64,000 nucleotides of DNA. Origin: Bacteroidota bacterium (GTDB taxonomy: Bacteria; Bacteroidota; Bacteroidia; AKYH767-A; OLB10). This document shows, piece by piece, positions 51,809 to 61,774 of this stretch (the first letter of the stretch is position 1; the number at the start of each line of letters is the position of its first letter). Location: positions 22,978 to 86,977 of the forward strand of contig JAGVTU010000004.1 in assembly GCA_019136655.1 (NCBI GenBank), written 5' to 3'. Under the pieces are notes generated by a model. The model worked only from the letters and a program-made list of their open reading frames with translations, was not told the DNA's origin and made no database searches. Both the position numbers and the translations under genes were made by a program.

Positions 51809-53854
51809 ATGATAAAATATTTATGGGCAGTAGCTTTTATGCTGATTGCTACAGACACACAAAGTCAGAATAAACTTACTCCTGAAACGCTCTGGAAACT
51901 TGGCCGTGTGGGTGAGGCTGCGCTATCACCTGATGGTAAGACTGTAGTTTATACAGTGCGCAATTTTGATTTACATACCAACAAAGGCAATACGGATATT
52001 TATAAAATTCCTGTAACTGGAGGGCAGCCTACTTTACTTGCAGGAGAAACTGCTGATGAAACTTCGCCACAATGGAGTGCTGACGGAAAGAAAATTTATT
52101 TCCTGAGTAATAAAGGAGGAGTGAATGGTCTTTACGTGATGGATGCTTCAGGTTCAGGCATGAAACAACTTACCAATTTTGGTGATGATATTTCATGTTT
52201 CGGAATATCACCTTCGGGAAACAGAATATGGCTTGCACGTGAAGTTAAAATCACAAAAAACACTCATGATTTATACCCTGATTTGCCTTTGGCAACAGGC
52301 CGTATTTATGATGATCTGATGTATCGCCACTGGACACAATGGGAGGATGGATTGTACTCACATATTTTTGTTGGAAGCTTTGATAATGATGTAGTAGGTA
52401 ACCTTACCGACATTCAAATGGGAGAAGCTTTTGATACACCGATGCTGCCGCATGGAGGAGGTGAGCAAATTGCCTGGAGTAAGGACGGAAAGAAGTTGGC
52501 ATATACATGTAAAAAACTTTCAGGAAAAGAATATGCTGTAAGTACCAATTCCGACATATATCTGTACGATGTGGAAACAGGAAAAACTGAAAACATATCA
52601 GCAAGTAATTTGGGTTATGATAAGAATCCGGCATTTTCTTCTGACGGAAACAGCTTGATGTGGTTAAGTATGAAAACACCTGTATATGAAGCTGACCGTA
52701 ATAGAATTCTTATTTATCATTTGGACACTAAAAATATAGTTGAAGCAACAGCGGGATTTGATTACAGTGTAGAGAGTGCTAAATGGAGTCCAGATGGCAA
52801 ACGTATTTATTTTATTTCAGGAATAAATGCAACCGATCAACTGTGGGTTTATGATGGCCGTTTGCGGAGTTATCCACCCATAATGCAACTTACACATGAT
52901 ATAGCTGACTATACGGATTTTTCATTGGCTGCTGATCCTAAAATCACCTATGCCATTACTGCAAGAATGTCTATTTCATCACCAACAGAACTGTATAAAA
53001 CAGATTTGAAAACAGGTGTGTCAACTCCGCTTACTGCAACTAATGAAGCAGTACTTAAAAACATCAAAATGGGTAAGGTAGAAAAACGAATGGTGAAAGC
53101 TACTGATGGAAAAGAAATTCTTACATGGGTAATTTATCCTCCCGATTTTGATGCATCCAAAAAATATCCTGCACTGCTTTACTGTCAGGGTGGACCGCAA
53201 AGCACAGTTTCACAATTTTTCAGTTACAGATGGAATTTTCAACTGATGGCCGCTAATGGTTATATCATTGTTGCACCCAACAGAAGAGGATTGCCTTCTT
53301 TCGGAACGGAATGGAACCATGAAATTTCAGGTGACTGGGGAGGTCAGTGTATGAGAGATTATCTTTCAGCAATTGACTCGGTGAGCAACCTTTCTTTTGT
53401 TAACAAAGATAAACTTGGAGCAGTGGGTGCCAGCTTTGGTGGTTACAGTGTTTACTGGCTAGCAGGGCATCATCAAAAACGATTTAAATTATTAATTGCG
53501 CATTGCGGAGTATTTAACCTCGAGAGTATGTATGGAACCACTGAGGAGTTATGGTTTACGGATTATGATTTAGGAGGACCATACTGGAAAGAACCAAAAC
53601 CAAAATCATACACTCAGTTTTCGCCAATTGATTTTGTAAAGAAATGGGATACACCTATACTGGTAATTCATAATGAAAAGGATTTTCGAGTGCCACTGAG
53701 TCAGGGTATGGAAGCATATACTGCAGCACGTTATCAGAATATTCCTGCACGGTTTTTATATTTTCCTGACGAAGGCCACTGGGTTACTAAACCACAAAAC
53801 AGTGTCATGTGGCAACGAGTATTTTTTGACTGGCTCGATCGTTATCTGAAGTAA
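51809..53854 (+). CDS. Secreted S9 family prolyl-oligopeptidase-type peptidase
   Basis: 681 residues with signal peptide MIKYLWAVAFMLIATDTQS. Residues 25-390 form a seven-bladed propeller with TolB/WD40-like blades (LSPDGKTVVYTVRN, WSADGKKIYFLSNKGG, WSPDGKRIYFISG). The C-terminal alpha/beta-hydrolase has the nucleophile Ser in GAVGASFGGYSVYWLAG, with Asp and His provided by HNEKDFRVP and FPDEGHWV. It resembles dipeptidyl-peptidase 5 / acylaminoacyl-peptidases, which release dipeptides or acyl-amino acids from peptides in the periplasm. It is transcribed alone. Confidence 0.93.
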   Translation: MIKYLWAVAFMLIATDTQSQNKLTPETLWKLGRVGEAALSPDGKTVVYTVRNFDLHTNKGNTDIYKIPVTGGQPTLLAGETADETSPQWSADGKKIYFLSNKGGVNGLYVMDASGSGMKQLTNFGDDISCFGISPSGNRIWLAREVKITKNTHDLYPDLPLATGRIYDDLMYRHWTQWEDGLYSHIFVGSFDNDVVGNLTDIQMGEAFDTPMLPHGGGEQIAWSKDGKKLAYTCKKLSGKEYAVSTNSDIYLYDVETGKTENISASNLGYDKNPAFSSDGNSLMWLSMKTPVYEADRNRILIYHLDTKNIVEATAGFDYSVESAKWSPDGKRIYFISGINATDQLWVYDGRLRSYPPIMQLTHDIADYTDFSLAADPKITYAITARMSISSPTELYKTDLKTGVSTPLTATNEAVLKNIKMGKVEKRMVKATDGKEILTWVIYPPDFDASKKYPALLYCQGGPQSTVSQFFSYRWNFQLMAANGYIIVAPNRRGLPSFGTEWNHEISGDWGGQCMRDYLSAIDSVSNLSFVNKDKLGAVGASFGGYSVYWLAGHHQKRFKLLIAHCGVFNLESMYGTTEELWFTDYDLGGPYWKEPKPKSYTQFSPIDFVKKWDTPILVIHNEKDFRVPLSQGMEAYTAARYQNIPARFLYFPDEGHWVTKPQNSVMWQRVFFDWLDRYLK

Positions 53855-53880
53855 TTACGTTTCTGTTTAAAAGGATTTTT

Positions 53881-53919
53881 CTGAGAGAATTATTGCAGAG
53901 TAAATTTTCTCAGCTGAGA
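53881..53919. repeat. Inverted repeats between convergent genes
   Basis: CTGAGAGAA (53881-53889) pairs with TTTTCTCAG (53905-53913) over nine positions with one G-T, and the second arm is itself part of a 12-bp palindrome TCTCAGCTGAGA (53908-53919). No T tract follows, so termination is doubtful. Confidence 0.35.
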
Positions 53920-54527
53920 GAATACATAATAAAAAAATATTCACAGCCGAATCCTGCAATGAATCCTGTATACAACTGCCATGGAGTATGTGCTCCATGC
54001 AGCAGTCGTGCCGATGCTACTAATCCTGAAAGGATAAAGCTCAGAATCATAGGAAGAATAAATTCATTTCCTAACAAAACAGCAAGTACATAAAGTGCTC
54101 CCGTCATTCCACCCAAACCGATGAGGTGAATGCTGATTTTCCAGAAAAAGTTAATGATAAATGCAAGTGCAATACAACAGGCTGCAGCAAGAATAAGAAT
54201 TTTGATTACAGAAGAAACAGGAAGCTTCTGCAGAAAATAGTAGCATGTAATGTAATAAATCAACGTAAAAAAGTAAGGAACATAACGCGATTTGCGGTCT
54301 TCCATGAGCAAACTTTTTAAACCACCTCTGCGCAACAACAATACCGATGAAAGTAATGGCATCAAAAAAGTAAGTACAAATATTGACAGAAGTATAATAC
54401 GTTGCAGTGAAGGAGAAAGCGTATAAGCTAAATAAGTATTGCTTCTGAAAAGAATCAGTACAAGATAAGTTGGCATCAGTAACGGGTGCGACAACCAGGT
54501 CAGTAAGTTTAAAAACCGGTTGAACAT
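53910..54527 (-). CDS. PAP2-like integral membrane protein
   Basis: 205 residues with about six transmembrane helices. Remnants of the PAP2 phosphatase motifs are seen: SLLMEDRKSRYVPYF (C1-like), KISIHLIGLGGMTG (in place of PSGH) and ARLLHGAHTPWQLYTGFIAGFG (C3-like). Bacteroidota have a subfamily with these variant motifs; whether it hydrolyses lipid phosphates is uncertain. It lies 3 bp after rpoN on the same strand and may be co-transcribed. Confidence 0.7.
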   Translation of the reverse strand: MFNRFLNLLTWLSHPLLMPTYLVLILFRSNTYLAYTLSPSLQRIILLSIFVLTFLMPLLSSVLLLRRGGLKSLLMEDRKSRYVPYFFTLIYYITCYYFLQKLPVSSVIKILILAAACCIALAFIINFFWKISIHLIGLGGMTGALYVLAVLLGNEFILPMILSFILSGLVASARLLHGAHTPWQLYTGFIAGFGCEYFFIMYSLS

Positions 54528-54530
54528 TAT

Positions 54531-56066
54531 TTATAATTCTTTTCGTAACCGTGCCACAGGAATATTCAGTTGCTCACGGTATTTAGCAATGGTTCTGCGA
54601 GCAACATTGTAGCCTTTCTCTTTCAGAATTTTTGCCAGCTGATCATCAGGTAATGGTTTGCGTTTGTCTTCGCCTTCTATAGCATCAGAAAGTATTTTCT
54701 TTACTTCACGCGTACTTACTTCTTCTCCCGAATCGGTTGCCATACCTTCTGAGAAAAATGTTTTAAGCAAAAATGTACCGAATGGTGTTTGCACATACTT
54801 GCTGTTGGCTACACGCGAAACGGTAGAAATATCAAGTCCTACAATATCTGCAATATCTTTAAGGATCATTGGCTTCAGCAGTTTCTCATCACCTTCCTGA
54901 AAATAATCAATCTGATAGTTCATGATAGCCTGCATGGTATGAAGCAATGTTGCCTGACGCTGCTTGATGGCATCAATAAACCATTTGGCAGAATCAATTT
55001 TTTGTTTCAGATATAAAATAGCTTCCTTTTGTGAGCGATCGGGTTTTTTGCTGTGGGCATATCCTTCCATCATCTCATTATACTCTCGGTTTACTCTCAG
55101 TTCGGGAGCATTGCGTGAGTTTAATGTAAGCTCCAGATGGCCATCGTTATTGGTGATGATAAAATCAGGAACTATATGTTGTACTGTTTTTGCATCAGCA
55201 GATATATCACCACCCGGACGCGGATTCAGTTTCAGAATTTCCTGCATTGCTTCTTTCAGATATTCATCAGGAAGATTCATCAACCGCGCAATTTTCTCAT
55301 AATGTTTTTTTGAGAATTCGTCCATATAGTTTTTGATAATCTCTATGGCGCGCTGTATGGCTTTGTTGTCTTTGTTTTTGCGTTGCAACTGAAGCAGCAA
55401 ACATTCCTGCAAATTGCGTGCACCTGTTCCCGGAGGGTCGAATGTTTGAATTACCTGCAATACCTGAAGAAGTTCGTCAGATGTAGTTTGAATGTTTTGT
55501 GTAAATGCAAGATCGTTGACAATAGAATTGAGATCGCGTCTGAGGTAGCCGTCTTCGTCAAGACTTCCTATGAGATGATTTGCAATGAGTTTTTGCTTTT
55601 CATCAAGGTTCATCATTCCCAATTGCACCAGCAGCGTTTCCTGAAAAGTTACAGAAGTACCTAATGGCATTTCTGTACGCTCATCGTCAGGCGAAGTGTT
55701 GTTGGCATTGCTTTTATAATACGGCACATCTTCATCCGTAATATAATCATCTACATCAAAATCATCAGTATTGCGGTCTTTTATTTCTTCATCACCGGTA
55801 TTATCAAATTCATCTTTTTTATTTTCACCATCTCCCTCATCTGCTTCTACACCATCATCCAGTTCAGGTGTATCATCTTCTTCGTCCTGCAGTTTTTCAT
55901 CATCAATATCTTCAGGAGCACCTTCTTCCAATGCAGGATTTATTTCAAGTTCTTCTTTGATGCGTTGTTCAAGGGCAACAGTAGGCAATTGCAGCAGTTT
56001 CATCAGCTGAATCTGCTGTGGCGAAAGCTTTTGTTGTAATTTCTGTGATAAACTCTGCTTTAACAT
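54531..56066 (-). CDS. rpoN: RNA polymerase sigma-54 factor
   Basis: 511 residues. Region I is Gln-rich: MLKQSLSQKLQQKLSPQQIQLMKLLQLPTVALEQRIKEELEINPALEE; region II is a long acidic stretch (about 50-130); the core-binding region and the helix-turn-helix (DIADIVGLDISTVSRVANSKYVQTPFGTFLLKTFFSE) follow; the RpoN box is ARRTIAKYREQL near the C terminus. It directs RNA polymerase to -24/-12 promoters and needs an AAA+ activator such as the one encoded at 44062. The GAFTGA loop of that protein would contact region I. Confidence 0.97.
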   Translation of the reverse strand: MLKQSLSQKLQQKLSPQQIQLMKLLQLPTVALEQRIKEELEINPALEEGAPEDIDDEKLQDEEDDTPELDDGVEADEGDGENKKDEFDNTGDEEIKDRNTDDFDVDDYITDEDVPYYKSNANNTSPDDERTEMPLGTSVTFQETLLVQLGMMNLDEKQKLIANHLIGSLDEDGYLRRDLNSIVNDLAFTQNIQTTSDELLQVLQVIQTFDPPGTGARNLQECLLLQLQRKNKDNKAIQRAIEIIKNYMDEFSKKHYEKIARLMNLPDEYLKEAMQEILKLNPRPGGDISADAKTVQHIVPDFIITNNDGHLELTLNSRNAPELRVNREYNEMMEGYAHSKKPDRSQKEAILYLKQKIDSAKWFIDAIKQRQATLLHTMQAIMNYQIDYFQEGDEKLLKPMILKDIADIVGLDISTVSRVANSKYVQTPFGTFLLKTFFSEGMATDSGEEVSTREVKKILSDAIEGEDKRKPLPDDQLAKILKEKGYNVARRTIAKYREQLNIPVARLRKEL

Positions 56067-56181
56067 AATGAATTATCGGTGCCAAAATTAAAATTTTATA
56101 CGTGGTTTTTGATGAAATGGTTCTCAAACAAGTAAAATTAAAATTTAAAGGAAGAAATGAATGAGAAGTATGATTTTTTAC

Positions 56182-56213
56182 TTGTGTATGAGTGAAAAAA
56201 TGTTATACATTTG
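56182..56213 (+). promoter_or_regulatory. Promoter of the DUF349 gene
   Basis: TTG (56182-56184), 21 bp, TACATTTG (56206-56213). Transcription would start near 56220, right at the hairpin at 56222-56248. Confidence 0.65.
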
Positions 56214-56221
56214 TACATTCG

Positions 56222-56248
56222 TTAAGCCTTCTGTACAAGAGGGCTTAA
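56222..56248 (+). other. Leader hairpin of the DUF349 gene
   Basis: TTAAGCCTTCT pairs over all 11 positions (one G-T) with AGAGGGCTTAA around loop GTACA. It lies at the predicted 5' end of the transcript, 33 bp before the start codon; a 5' stabilising stem or an attenuator are both possible. Confidence 0.5.
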
Positions 56249-56281
56249 TTGTTTGATTGAATTTTTAAAGTGAATAGTAAC

Positions 56282-58123
56282 ATGTCAGAAATTGAAAAGG
56301 ATTCTGCATTGAGCGAGAACCAAACCGTAAACGAAGTAAGTACAGAAAAAGAACTTACTGAACAACCCTTGCATGAGGAACAGCAGGAGCATGTGCACGA
56401 AACAGCAGAAAATTTCAGTAATCTCTCCAAGGAAGAGATGGTTAAAATGGCTGAAACTTTTGCTGAGGGAGATATTACAGAGGTAAAATCCAAAGTTCCT
56501 GCACTAAAAGATGCTTTCGATGCACTTTTGGAAACGGAAAAAACTGCAGCACTGTCAGCACATCTGGAGCAAGGCCTGGCGAAAGAAGATTTTAGGTTTG
56601 CATACAGTAAGGAAGATGACCGGTTTCAGGAAGCTTTAAGAAAATTCAATAAAAGAAAAGCAGAATACACAGCAGAGCAGGAAAAATTGCGCGAGGACAA
56701 CCTGAAAGTAAAACAGGATATTCTTACTGAAATGAAAAACCTCATTCAGAATGAGGACAACATGCAACGCGCTTTTGAACAGTTTCATGAGTTACAGGCA
56801 CGCTGGCGCAATACAGGTGCAGTTCCTCAGGGAAAATTACAGGATTTATGGCTGACATATAAACTCTATACAGACAAGTTTTATGAGTTGCTCAAAATAA
56901 ACCGCGAGCTTCAGGAACTGGATTATAAAAGAAATCTGGATGCCAAAATTGAAATTTGTGAGAAGGCAGAAGAACTGGTGAATGAACCATCTTTAAATAC
57001 TGCATTGCAGACACTGCAGTTTTTGCAAAATAAATGGCGCGAGACAGGAAGAGTAAGCCATGATAAAAGTGCTGAAATTTGGGAGCGTTTTAAAGCTGCA
57101 GGTGATAAAGTATATGATCGCAGAAGAGAATATTACAATCAGCTGAAGCAACGTTATGCTGAAAACCTGGAAGCAAAAAACAACTTGATTGGTAAACTGG
57201 AAGAGCTAATGAAGGAAGTTCCTGTAAAAGCCAACGAGTGGGTTGAGAGAGGGAAGGCCATTGTAGAACTGCAAAATGAGTGGAAGAAGATTGGTTATGC
57301 TGATAAGAAATCAAACGATGAAGTATGGGAAAAATTCAGAGGGATTTGTGATACGTTCTTTTCAAAAAAGAATGAGTTTTTTACCAACCTCAAGAGAGAA
57401 CATGCCGATAATCTTCAGGCAAAAAATGAATTGTGTATGCAGGCCGAAGCATTGGTAGAAAGCAACGACTGGAAAAAAACTACTGAAGAGCTTAAACGAC
57501 TGCAACAGGAATGGAAAAAAACAGGATCGGCAGGAGAGCGTCATAATCAAAAAGTGTGGGAACGTTTTCGAAAAGCCTGTGATGCATTTTTTGCGCGTAA
57601 AAGTGAACACTACACATCTTTAGAATCAGAATACAAAGAAAATCTTGAAAAGAAAAATGCACTCATCGAAAAAGCAGAGCAATTTGTGGCAGGTGAAAAT
57701 GGTGACGAAACAGTAGAGCAACTTAAAGAGTTGCAACGTGAGTGGAGTGCAATAGGAATGGTTCCGTTAGAGCATAAGGACACAATTTATGCACGTTTTA
57801 AAGCAGCTATTGATAAACATTTTCAGGCTTTGCGTCAGCAGAATAAAGAGCGTTTTACCTCTCAAAGCAGACCTGCTTACAGAAGTGGAAAACCGGGTAA
57901 TGAGAAGAACGACATCAAACATCGCATGAATCAGTTGTCAAGCGAAATAAATACCTGGGAAAACAATCTTGGATTTTTTGCCAAGTCGAAAAATGCTGAC
58001 GGAGTCAGAAAAGAGTTTGAAGAGAAAATAAACAGAGCGAAAGAAGAAATTCAGCGTCTGAAAAAACAATTGGATACGATTGCTTTGCCGGCAAAAGAAG
58101 AAAAACCGGAAGACAAGCAATAA
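56282..58123 (+). CDS. DUF349 repeat protein
   Basis: 613 residues from the ATG at 56282 (a GTG four codons earlier is the other option). After an acidic N terminus, five DUF349 units of about 75 residues follow, each with a W[RK]xxG[xV] core: LQARWRNTGAVP, LQNKWRETGRVS, LQNEWKKIGYAD, LQQEWKKTGSAG and LQREWSAIGMVP. The units are charged helical bundles. A C-terminal coiled coil (about 545-600) completes it. Function unknown; no signal or membrane segment, so cytoplasmic. It converges on sufD with no gap between stops. Confidence 0.88.
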   Translation: MSEIEKDSALSENQTVNEVSTEKELTEQPLHEEQQEHVHETAENFSNLSKEEMVKMAETFAEGDITEVKSKVPALKDAFDALLETEKTAALSAHLEQGLAKEDFRFAYSKEDDRFQEALRKFNKRKAEYTAEQEKLREDNLKVKQDILTEMKNLIQNEDNMQRAFEQFHELQARWRNTGAVPQGKLQDLWLTYKLYTDKFYELLKINRELQELDYKRNLDAKIEICEKAEELVNEPSLNTALQTLQFLQNKWRETGRVSHDKSAEIWERFKAAGDKVYDRRREYYNQLKQRYAENLEAKNNLIGKLEELMKEVPVKANEWVERGKAIVELQNEWKKIGYADKKSNDEVWEKFRGICDTFFSKKNEFFTNLKREHADNLQAKNELCMQAEALVESNDWKKTTEELKRLQQEWKKTGSAGERHNQKVWERFRKACDAFFARKSEHYTSLESEYKENLEKKNALIEKAEQFVAGENGDETVEQLKELQREWSAIGMVPLEHKDTIYARFKAAIDKHFQALRQQNKERFTSQSRPAYRSGKPGNEKNDIKHRMNQLSSEINTWENNLGFFAKSKNADGVRKEFEEKINRAKEEIQRLKKQLDTIALPAKEEKPEDKQ

Positions 58124-59422
58124 TTAAATTTCAAATTCTATCTCAGTATTTAGTTTTTGAGCAAGCAGCTTTAGCAAGTCAGCTTTAAGAGCATCATTAT
58201 TTATTTTTTCAATCACGTCACCTGCAAAAGCATAATTCAGCAATGCGAGTGCATCTTTTTTGCCAATACCTCTTGAGCGGAAATAGAAAAGTGCTTCTTC
58301 GTCCAACTGGCCTGTAGTGGCACCATGCGAACATTTAACATCATCGGCATAAATCTCCAGCTGAGGTTTTGCATTCATTACAGCGTCATCGCTTAACAAA
58401 ACATTTTTGCTGCTCTGAAATGCATTGGTTTTTTGTGCATCCTGACGAACAAATATTTTACCGTTGAAAATACCATGTGCATTATCGTCAAGAATGTTTT
58501 TATACAACTGAAAACTTTCGCAATGCGGACTTGCATGATCCACCAGAGTGTGATTGTCAACAGTCTGATTTTTCCCTCCAACAGTAAGACCATTCAGGTG
58601 AGCAGTGCCACCGGTTTCAGTGAGTGCAATATTCAGATTGTTTCTGACCATTTTGCCTCCGATGGTTACAGTGGAAATATCGAAAACAGAATCACGTTTC
58701 TGTTGTGCATACACATAGTTTATCTGAAGTGCTTTTTCGTTTTCATCCTGTTTTACATCATACTCCACAAAAGCATTTTCACCCACAAAAAATTCAGTTA
58801 CGGAATTGGTAAGTGAAGTGAAATTATTCAGAGAATGGTAAGTAGCTATCAGCTGAACTTTGGAATTTTTTTCGGCAACAACCAGATTGCGGGGATATGC
58901 AGCTACTGCTTCGTGCCTTGAGTCGTTGAAGTGCAGCAGGTGAATAGTTTGTTTAACTTCTTGTTCTGCATTGATATGTATGAGCAAACCTCCGTGATGA
59001 AAAGCTGTGTTGAGTGCAATAAATGGTTCATCGGCTTTGGCAAGTTTTCCTAACCAGCGCGAAGCAAGTTCTGATTCTACAGATTCAATACTGAAACCGG
59101 AATCTCTATTCTGAGAAGATAATTCAGGACAATAAACACCATTGATAAAAACCAGTGTGATGGCATCAGCACCTGCAACTTTATATTTTTCAATATCAGA
59201 CAAAGATAATTTGGTGCAAGCGGGAGCCTGATGGTTAAATGGAGTATTTTTCAGAACTGACAAATCAAGATACTTCCACTCTTCGTCTTTCAATGACGGA
59301 AATCCTGACCTGTTGAACGTATCAATTGCAAGTTTTCTTTCGGGAGTAAGTTTTTCCGAAGCTATATTTCCAAACGATATATGTTGTTCTGTTTCTGAAA
59401 TGGTTTCTGTAAGCGTATTCAC
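58124..59422 (-). CDS. sufD: Fe-S assembly scaffold subunit SufD
   Basis: 432 residues from a GTG codon. The SUF family beta-helix is seen in the C-terminal 250 residues (VTIGGKMVRNNLNIALTETGGTAHLNGLTVGGKNQTVDNHTLVDHASPHCESFQLYKNIL, and CSHGATTGQLDEEALFYFRSRGI). SufD joins SufB and the SufC ATPase in the SufBC2D complex that builds iron-sulfur clusters. It lies 16 bp after sufC. The usual next gene, sufS (cysteine desulfurase), is absent; a convergent DUF349 gene ends here. Confidence 0.95.
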   Translation of the reverse strand: MNTLTETISETEQHISFGNIASEKLTPERKLAIDTFNRSGFPSLKDEEWKYLDLSVLKNTPFNHQAPACTKLSLSDIEKYKVAGADAITLVFINGVYCPELSSQNRDSGFSIESVESELASRWLGKLAKADEPFIALNTAFHHGGLLIHINAEQEVKQTIHLLHFNDSRHEAVAAYPRNLVVAEKNSKVQLIATYHSLNNFTSLTNSVTEFFVGENAFVEYDVKQDENEKALQINYVYAQQKRDSVFDISTVTIGGKMVRNNLNIALTETGGTAHLNGLTVGGKNQTVDNHTLVDHASPHCESFQLYKNILDDNAHGIFNGKIFVRQDAQKTNAFQSSKNVLLSDDAVMNAKPQLEIYADDVKCSHGATTGQLDEEALFYFRSRGIGKKDALALLNYAFAGDVIEKINNDALKADLLKLLAQKLNTEIEFEI

Positions 59423-59438
59423 GTCAGCAATAGTTTTT

Positions 59439-60191
59439 TTAAATTTCTACTTCTTCTTTTATCCAGTCGTAACCTTTTTCTTCAAGTTCAAGAGCAAGTT
59501 CCTTGGTTCCGCTTTTTACAATACGGCCCTTGTAAAGTACATGAACAAAATCAGGAACAATATAATCCAGCAATCGCTGATAGTGTGTTATAACAATGAA
59601 AGAGCGTTTGCCGTCACGCAGTGCATTCACGCCATCGGCTACAATACGCAATGCATCAATGTCAAGTCCTGAATCTGTTTCGTCCAGAACACCAAGTTCA
59701 GGTTCGAGCATTGCCATCTGAAAAATTTCATTTCTTTTCTTTTCACCTCCGCTGAATCCTTCGTTCACACTGCGTTGTGTCATGGTTTTATCTACCTGCA
59801 CCAACTGCATTTTTTCGCGCATCAGTTTCAGAAACTCTTTCGAGTCGAGTGGAGCAAGTCCTTTCGATTTGCGCACTTCGTTCACTGCCGTTTTCATAAA
59901 ATTGGCATTGCTCACACCGGGAATTTCTATCGGATACTGAAATGCCAGAAATATTCCTTTGCGTGCACGATCTTCAGGAGCCATCTCCAGAATATTTTCT
60001 CCCTTGAAAATTACTTCTCCATCAGTTACATTATATTCTTCGCGACCGGCAAGTACCGATGCAAGCGTACTTTTTCCTGAACCATTTGGTCCCATGATGG
60101 CATGTACTTCTCCGGGATTGATTTCAAGATTCAGTCCTTTCAGAATTTCTTTATCTTCAATATTTGCTTTAAGATTTTTTATTGATAACAT
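59439..60191 (-). CDS. sufC: SufC, ATPase of the SUF complex
   Basis: 250 residues. ABC-type motifs: Walker [14 protein letters not shown]-loop LAFQYP, ABC signature [16 protein letters not shown], Walker [17 protein letters not shown], and switch His in [13 protein letters not shown]. Its ATPase cycle drives assembly on SufB/SufD. The Walker B glutamate is replaced in the usual SufC manner (LDETDSGLD). Located 17 bp after sufB. Confidence 0.97.
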   Translation of the reverse strand: MLSIKNLKANIEDKEILKGLNLEINPGEVHAIMGPNGSGKSTLASVLAGREEYNVTDGEVIFKGENILEMAPEDRARKGIFLAFQYPIEIPGVSNANFMKTAVNEVRKSKGLAPLDSKEFLKLMREKMQLVQVDKTMTQRSVNEGFSGGEKKRNEIFQMAMLEPELGVLDETDSGLDIDALRIVADGVNALRDGKRSFIVITHYQRLLDYIVPDFVHVLYKGRIVKSGTKELALELEEKGYDWIKEEVEI

Positions 60192-60208
60192 TTTTTTTGA
60201 TTTAAAAA

Positions 60209-61654
60209 TTATCCGACACTTCCTTCTAAACTCACTGCAAGAAGCTTTTGTGCTTCTACTGCAAACTCCATTGGCAACTGATTAAATACTTCGCGGCAAT
60301 ATCCATTCACAATAAGTCCTACGGCATCTTCGGTTGATATTCCTCTTTGATTGCAATAAAATATCTGGTCTTCGCCAACTTTTGAAGTTGTTGCTTCGTG
60401 TTCCACTTTTGCAGTAGGGTTCGAACATTCAATATAAGGGAATGTATGTGCACCGCATTTATCGCCAAGCAACAACGAGTCGCATTGAGAAAAATTTCTT
60501 GCATTGAGAGCCTTTTTTCCGATGCGTACCAAACCGCGATAGCTGTTGTTGCTTTTGCCTCCGCTGATTCCTTTTGATACGATGGTGCTGCTGGTGTTTT
60601 TGCCGATATGAATCATCTTGGTTCCAGTGTCGGCCTGTTGCATATTGTTGGTTACTGCCACAGAATAAAATTCGCCAACAGAGTAATCACCTTTCAGAAT
60701 GACACTTGGATATTTCCATGTAATGGCACTTCCTGTTTCAACCTGTGTCCAGCTGATTTTTGCACGTTCGCCTGCGCAAAGCCCTCTCTTGGTAACGAAG
60801 TTATATATTCCGCCTTTCCCATTTTTATCTCCCGGATACCAGTTTTGTACGGTGCTGTATTTTACCTGAGCATCTTTATGTGCATAAATCTCCACTACTG
60901 CAGCGTGCAGTTGGTTTTCATCACGCTGGGGTGCAGTACAACCTTCGAGGTAGCTTGCATAAGCGCCTTCATCAGCAATAATCAGTGTTCGCTCAAACTG
61001 ACCGGTACCTGCTGAGTTGATGCGGAAGTAAGTACTCAATTCCATCGGGCAACGTACACCTTTTGGAATATAGCAAAACGAGCCATCGCTGAAAACTGCA
61101 CTGTTGAGTGCTGCATAATAATTATCGGTGTAGGGCACTACACTGCCCATGTATTTTTTTACAAGTTCAGGATGTTCTCGCACAGCTTCGCTGAAGGAGC
61201 AGAATATGATTCCAAGTTTTGCTAATTCATCACGAAAAGTGGTTTTTACACTTACACTGTCTATTACAGCATCAACTGCTACTCCTGACAATCGTTTTTG
61301 TTCTTCGAGCGAAATTCCCAGTTTGTCGAAGGTAGCTTTCACTTCAGGGTCTAATTCATCTAAGCTGTTGAGTGTCTTCTTCGGTTTGGGTGCAGAGTAA
61401 TAGATGATGTCCTGAAAATCAATTTCGGGATAATTGACATGAGCCCATGTTGGCTCTTCCATTTTTTTCCATTGATTGAAGGCTTTCAGCCGAAAGTCGA
61501 GCATCCACTGTGGTTCATTTTTCTTGGCCGAAATAAAACGGATGATATCTTCATTCAAACCTTTAGGCGCAGTATCGGCTTCAATGTTGCTTACAAAGCC
61601 CCATTTGTAATCGCTGCCGGTTACTTCGTCTATTATTTTTAAATCCTCACTCAC
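60209..61654 (-). CDS. sufB: SufB, Fe-S cluster scaffold
   Basis: 481 residues from a GTG codon. Conserved features include [96 protein letters not shown] and [22 protein letters not shown]. SufB receives sulfur and iron to form the nascent cluster. First of the sufBCD genes; a 19-bp inverted repeat sits in its promoter region, 21 bp upstream. Confidence 0.97.
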   Translation of the reverse strand: MSEDLKIIDEVTGSDYKWGFVSNIEADTAPKGLNEDIIRFISAKKNEPQWMLDFRLKAFNQWKKMEEPTWAHVNYPEIDFQDIIYYSAPKPKKTLNSLDELDPEVKATFDKLGISLEEQKRLSGVAVDAVIDSVSVKTTFRDELAKLGIIFCSFSEAVREHPELVKKYMGSVVPYTDNYYAALNSAVFSDGSFCYIPKGVRCPMELSTYFRINSAGTGQFERTLIIADEGAYASYLEGCTAPQRDENQLHAAVVEIYAHKDAQVKYSTVQNWYPGDKNGKGGIYNFVTKRGLCAGERAKISWTQVETGSAITWKYPSVILKGDYSVGEFYSVAVTNNMQQADTGTKMIHIGKNTSSTIVSKGISGGKSNNSYRGLVRIGKKALNARNFSQCDSLLLGDKCGAHTFPYIECSNPTAKVEHEATTSKVGEDQIFYCNQRGISTEDAVGLIVNGYCREVFNQLPMEFAVEAQKLLAVSLEGSVG

Positions 61655-61675
61655 TGTTCTTTATATTTTATGGTT

Positions 61676-61694
61676 ATTTAGAATACGTCTAAAT
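61676..61694. promoter_or_regulatory. Candidate operator upstream of sufB
   Basis: ATTTAGA (61676-61682) and TCTAAAT (61688-61694) are perfect 7-bp inverted arms around a 5-nt centre. It lies 21 bp before the sufB start codon, where a repressor would block transcription. The shape (TTAGAAT-n-..TCTAA) resembles Fur/PerR-family 7-1-7 boxes, but the exact regulator is unknown. Confidence 0.55.
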
Positions 61695-61774
61695 CTAATT
61701 ATTAAGCAAAAAAAATTTCTGTTTTTCGGTAACTGATTGAAATAATATTGTTTTTCATTTTCAAATGATGTGTA

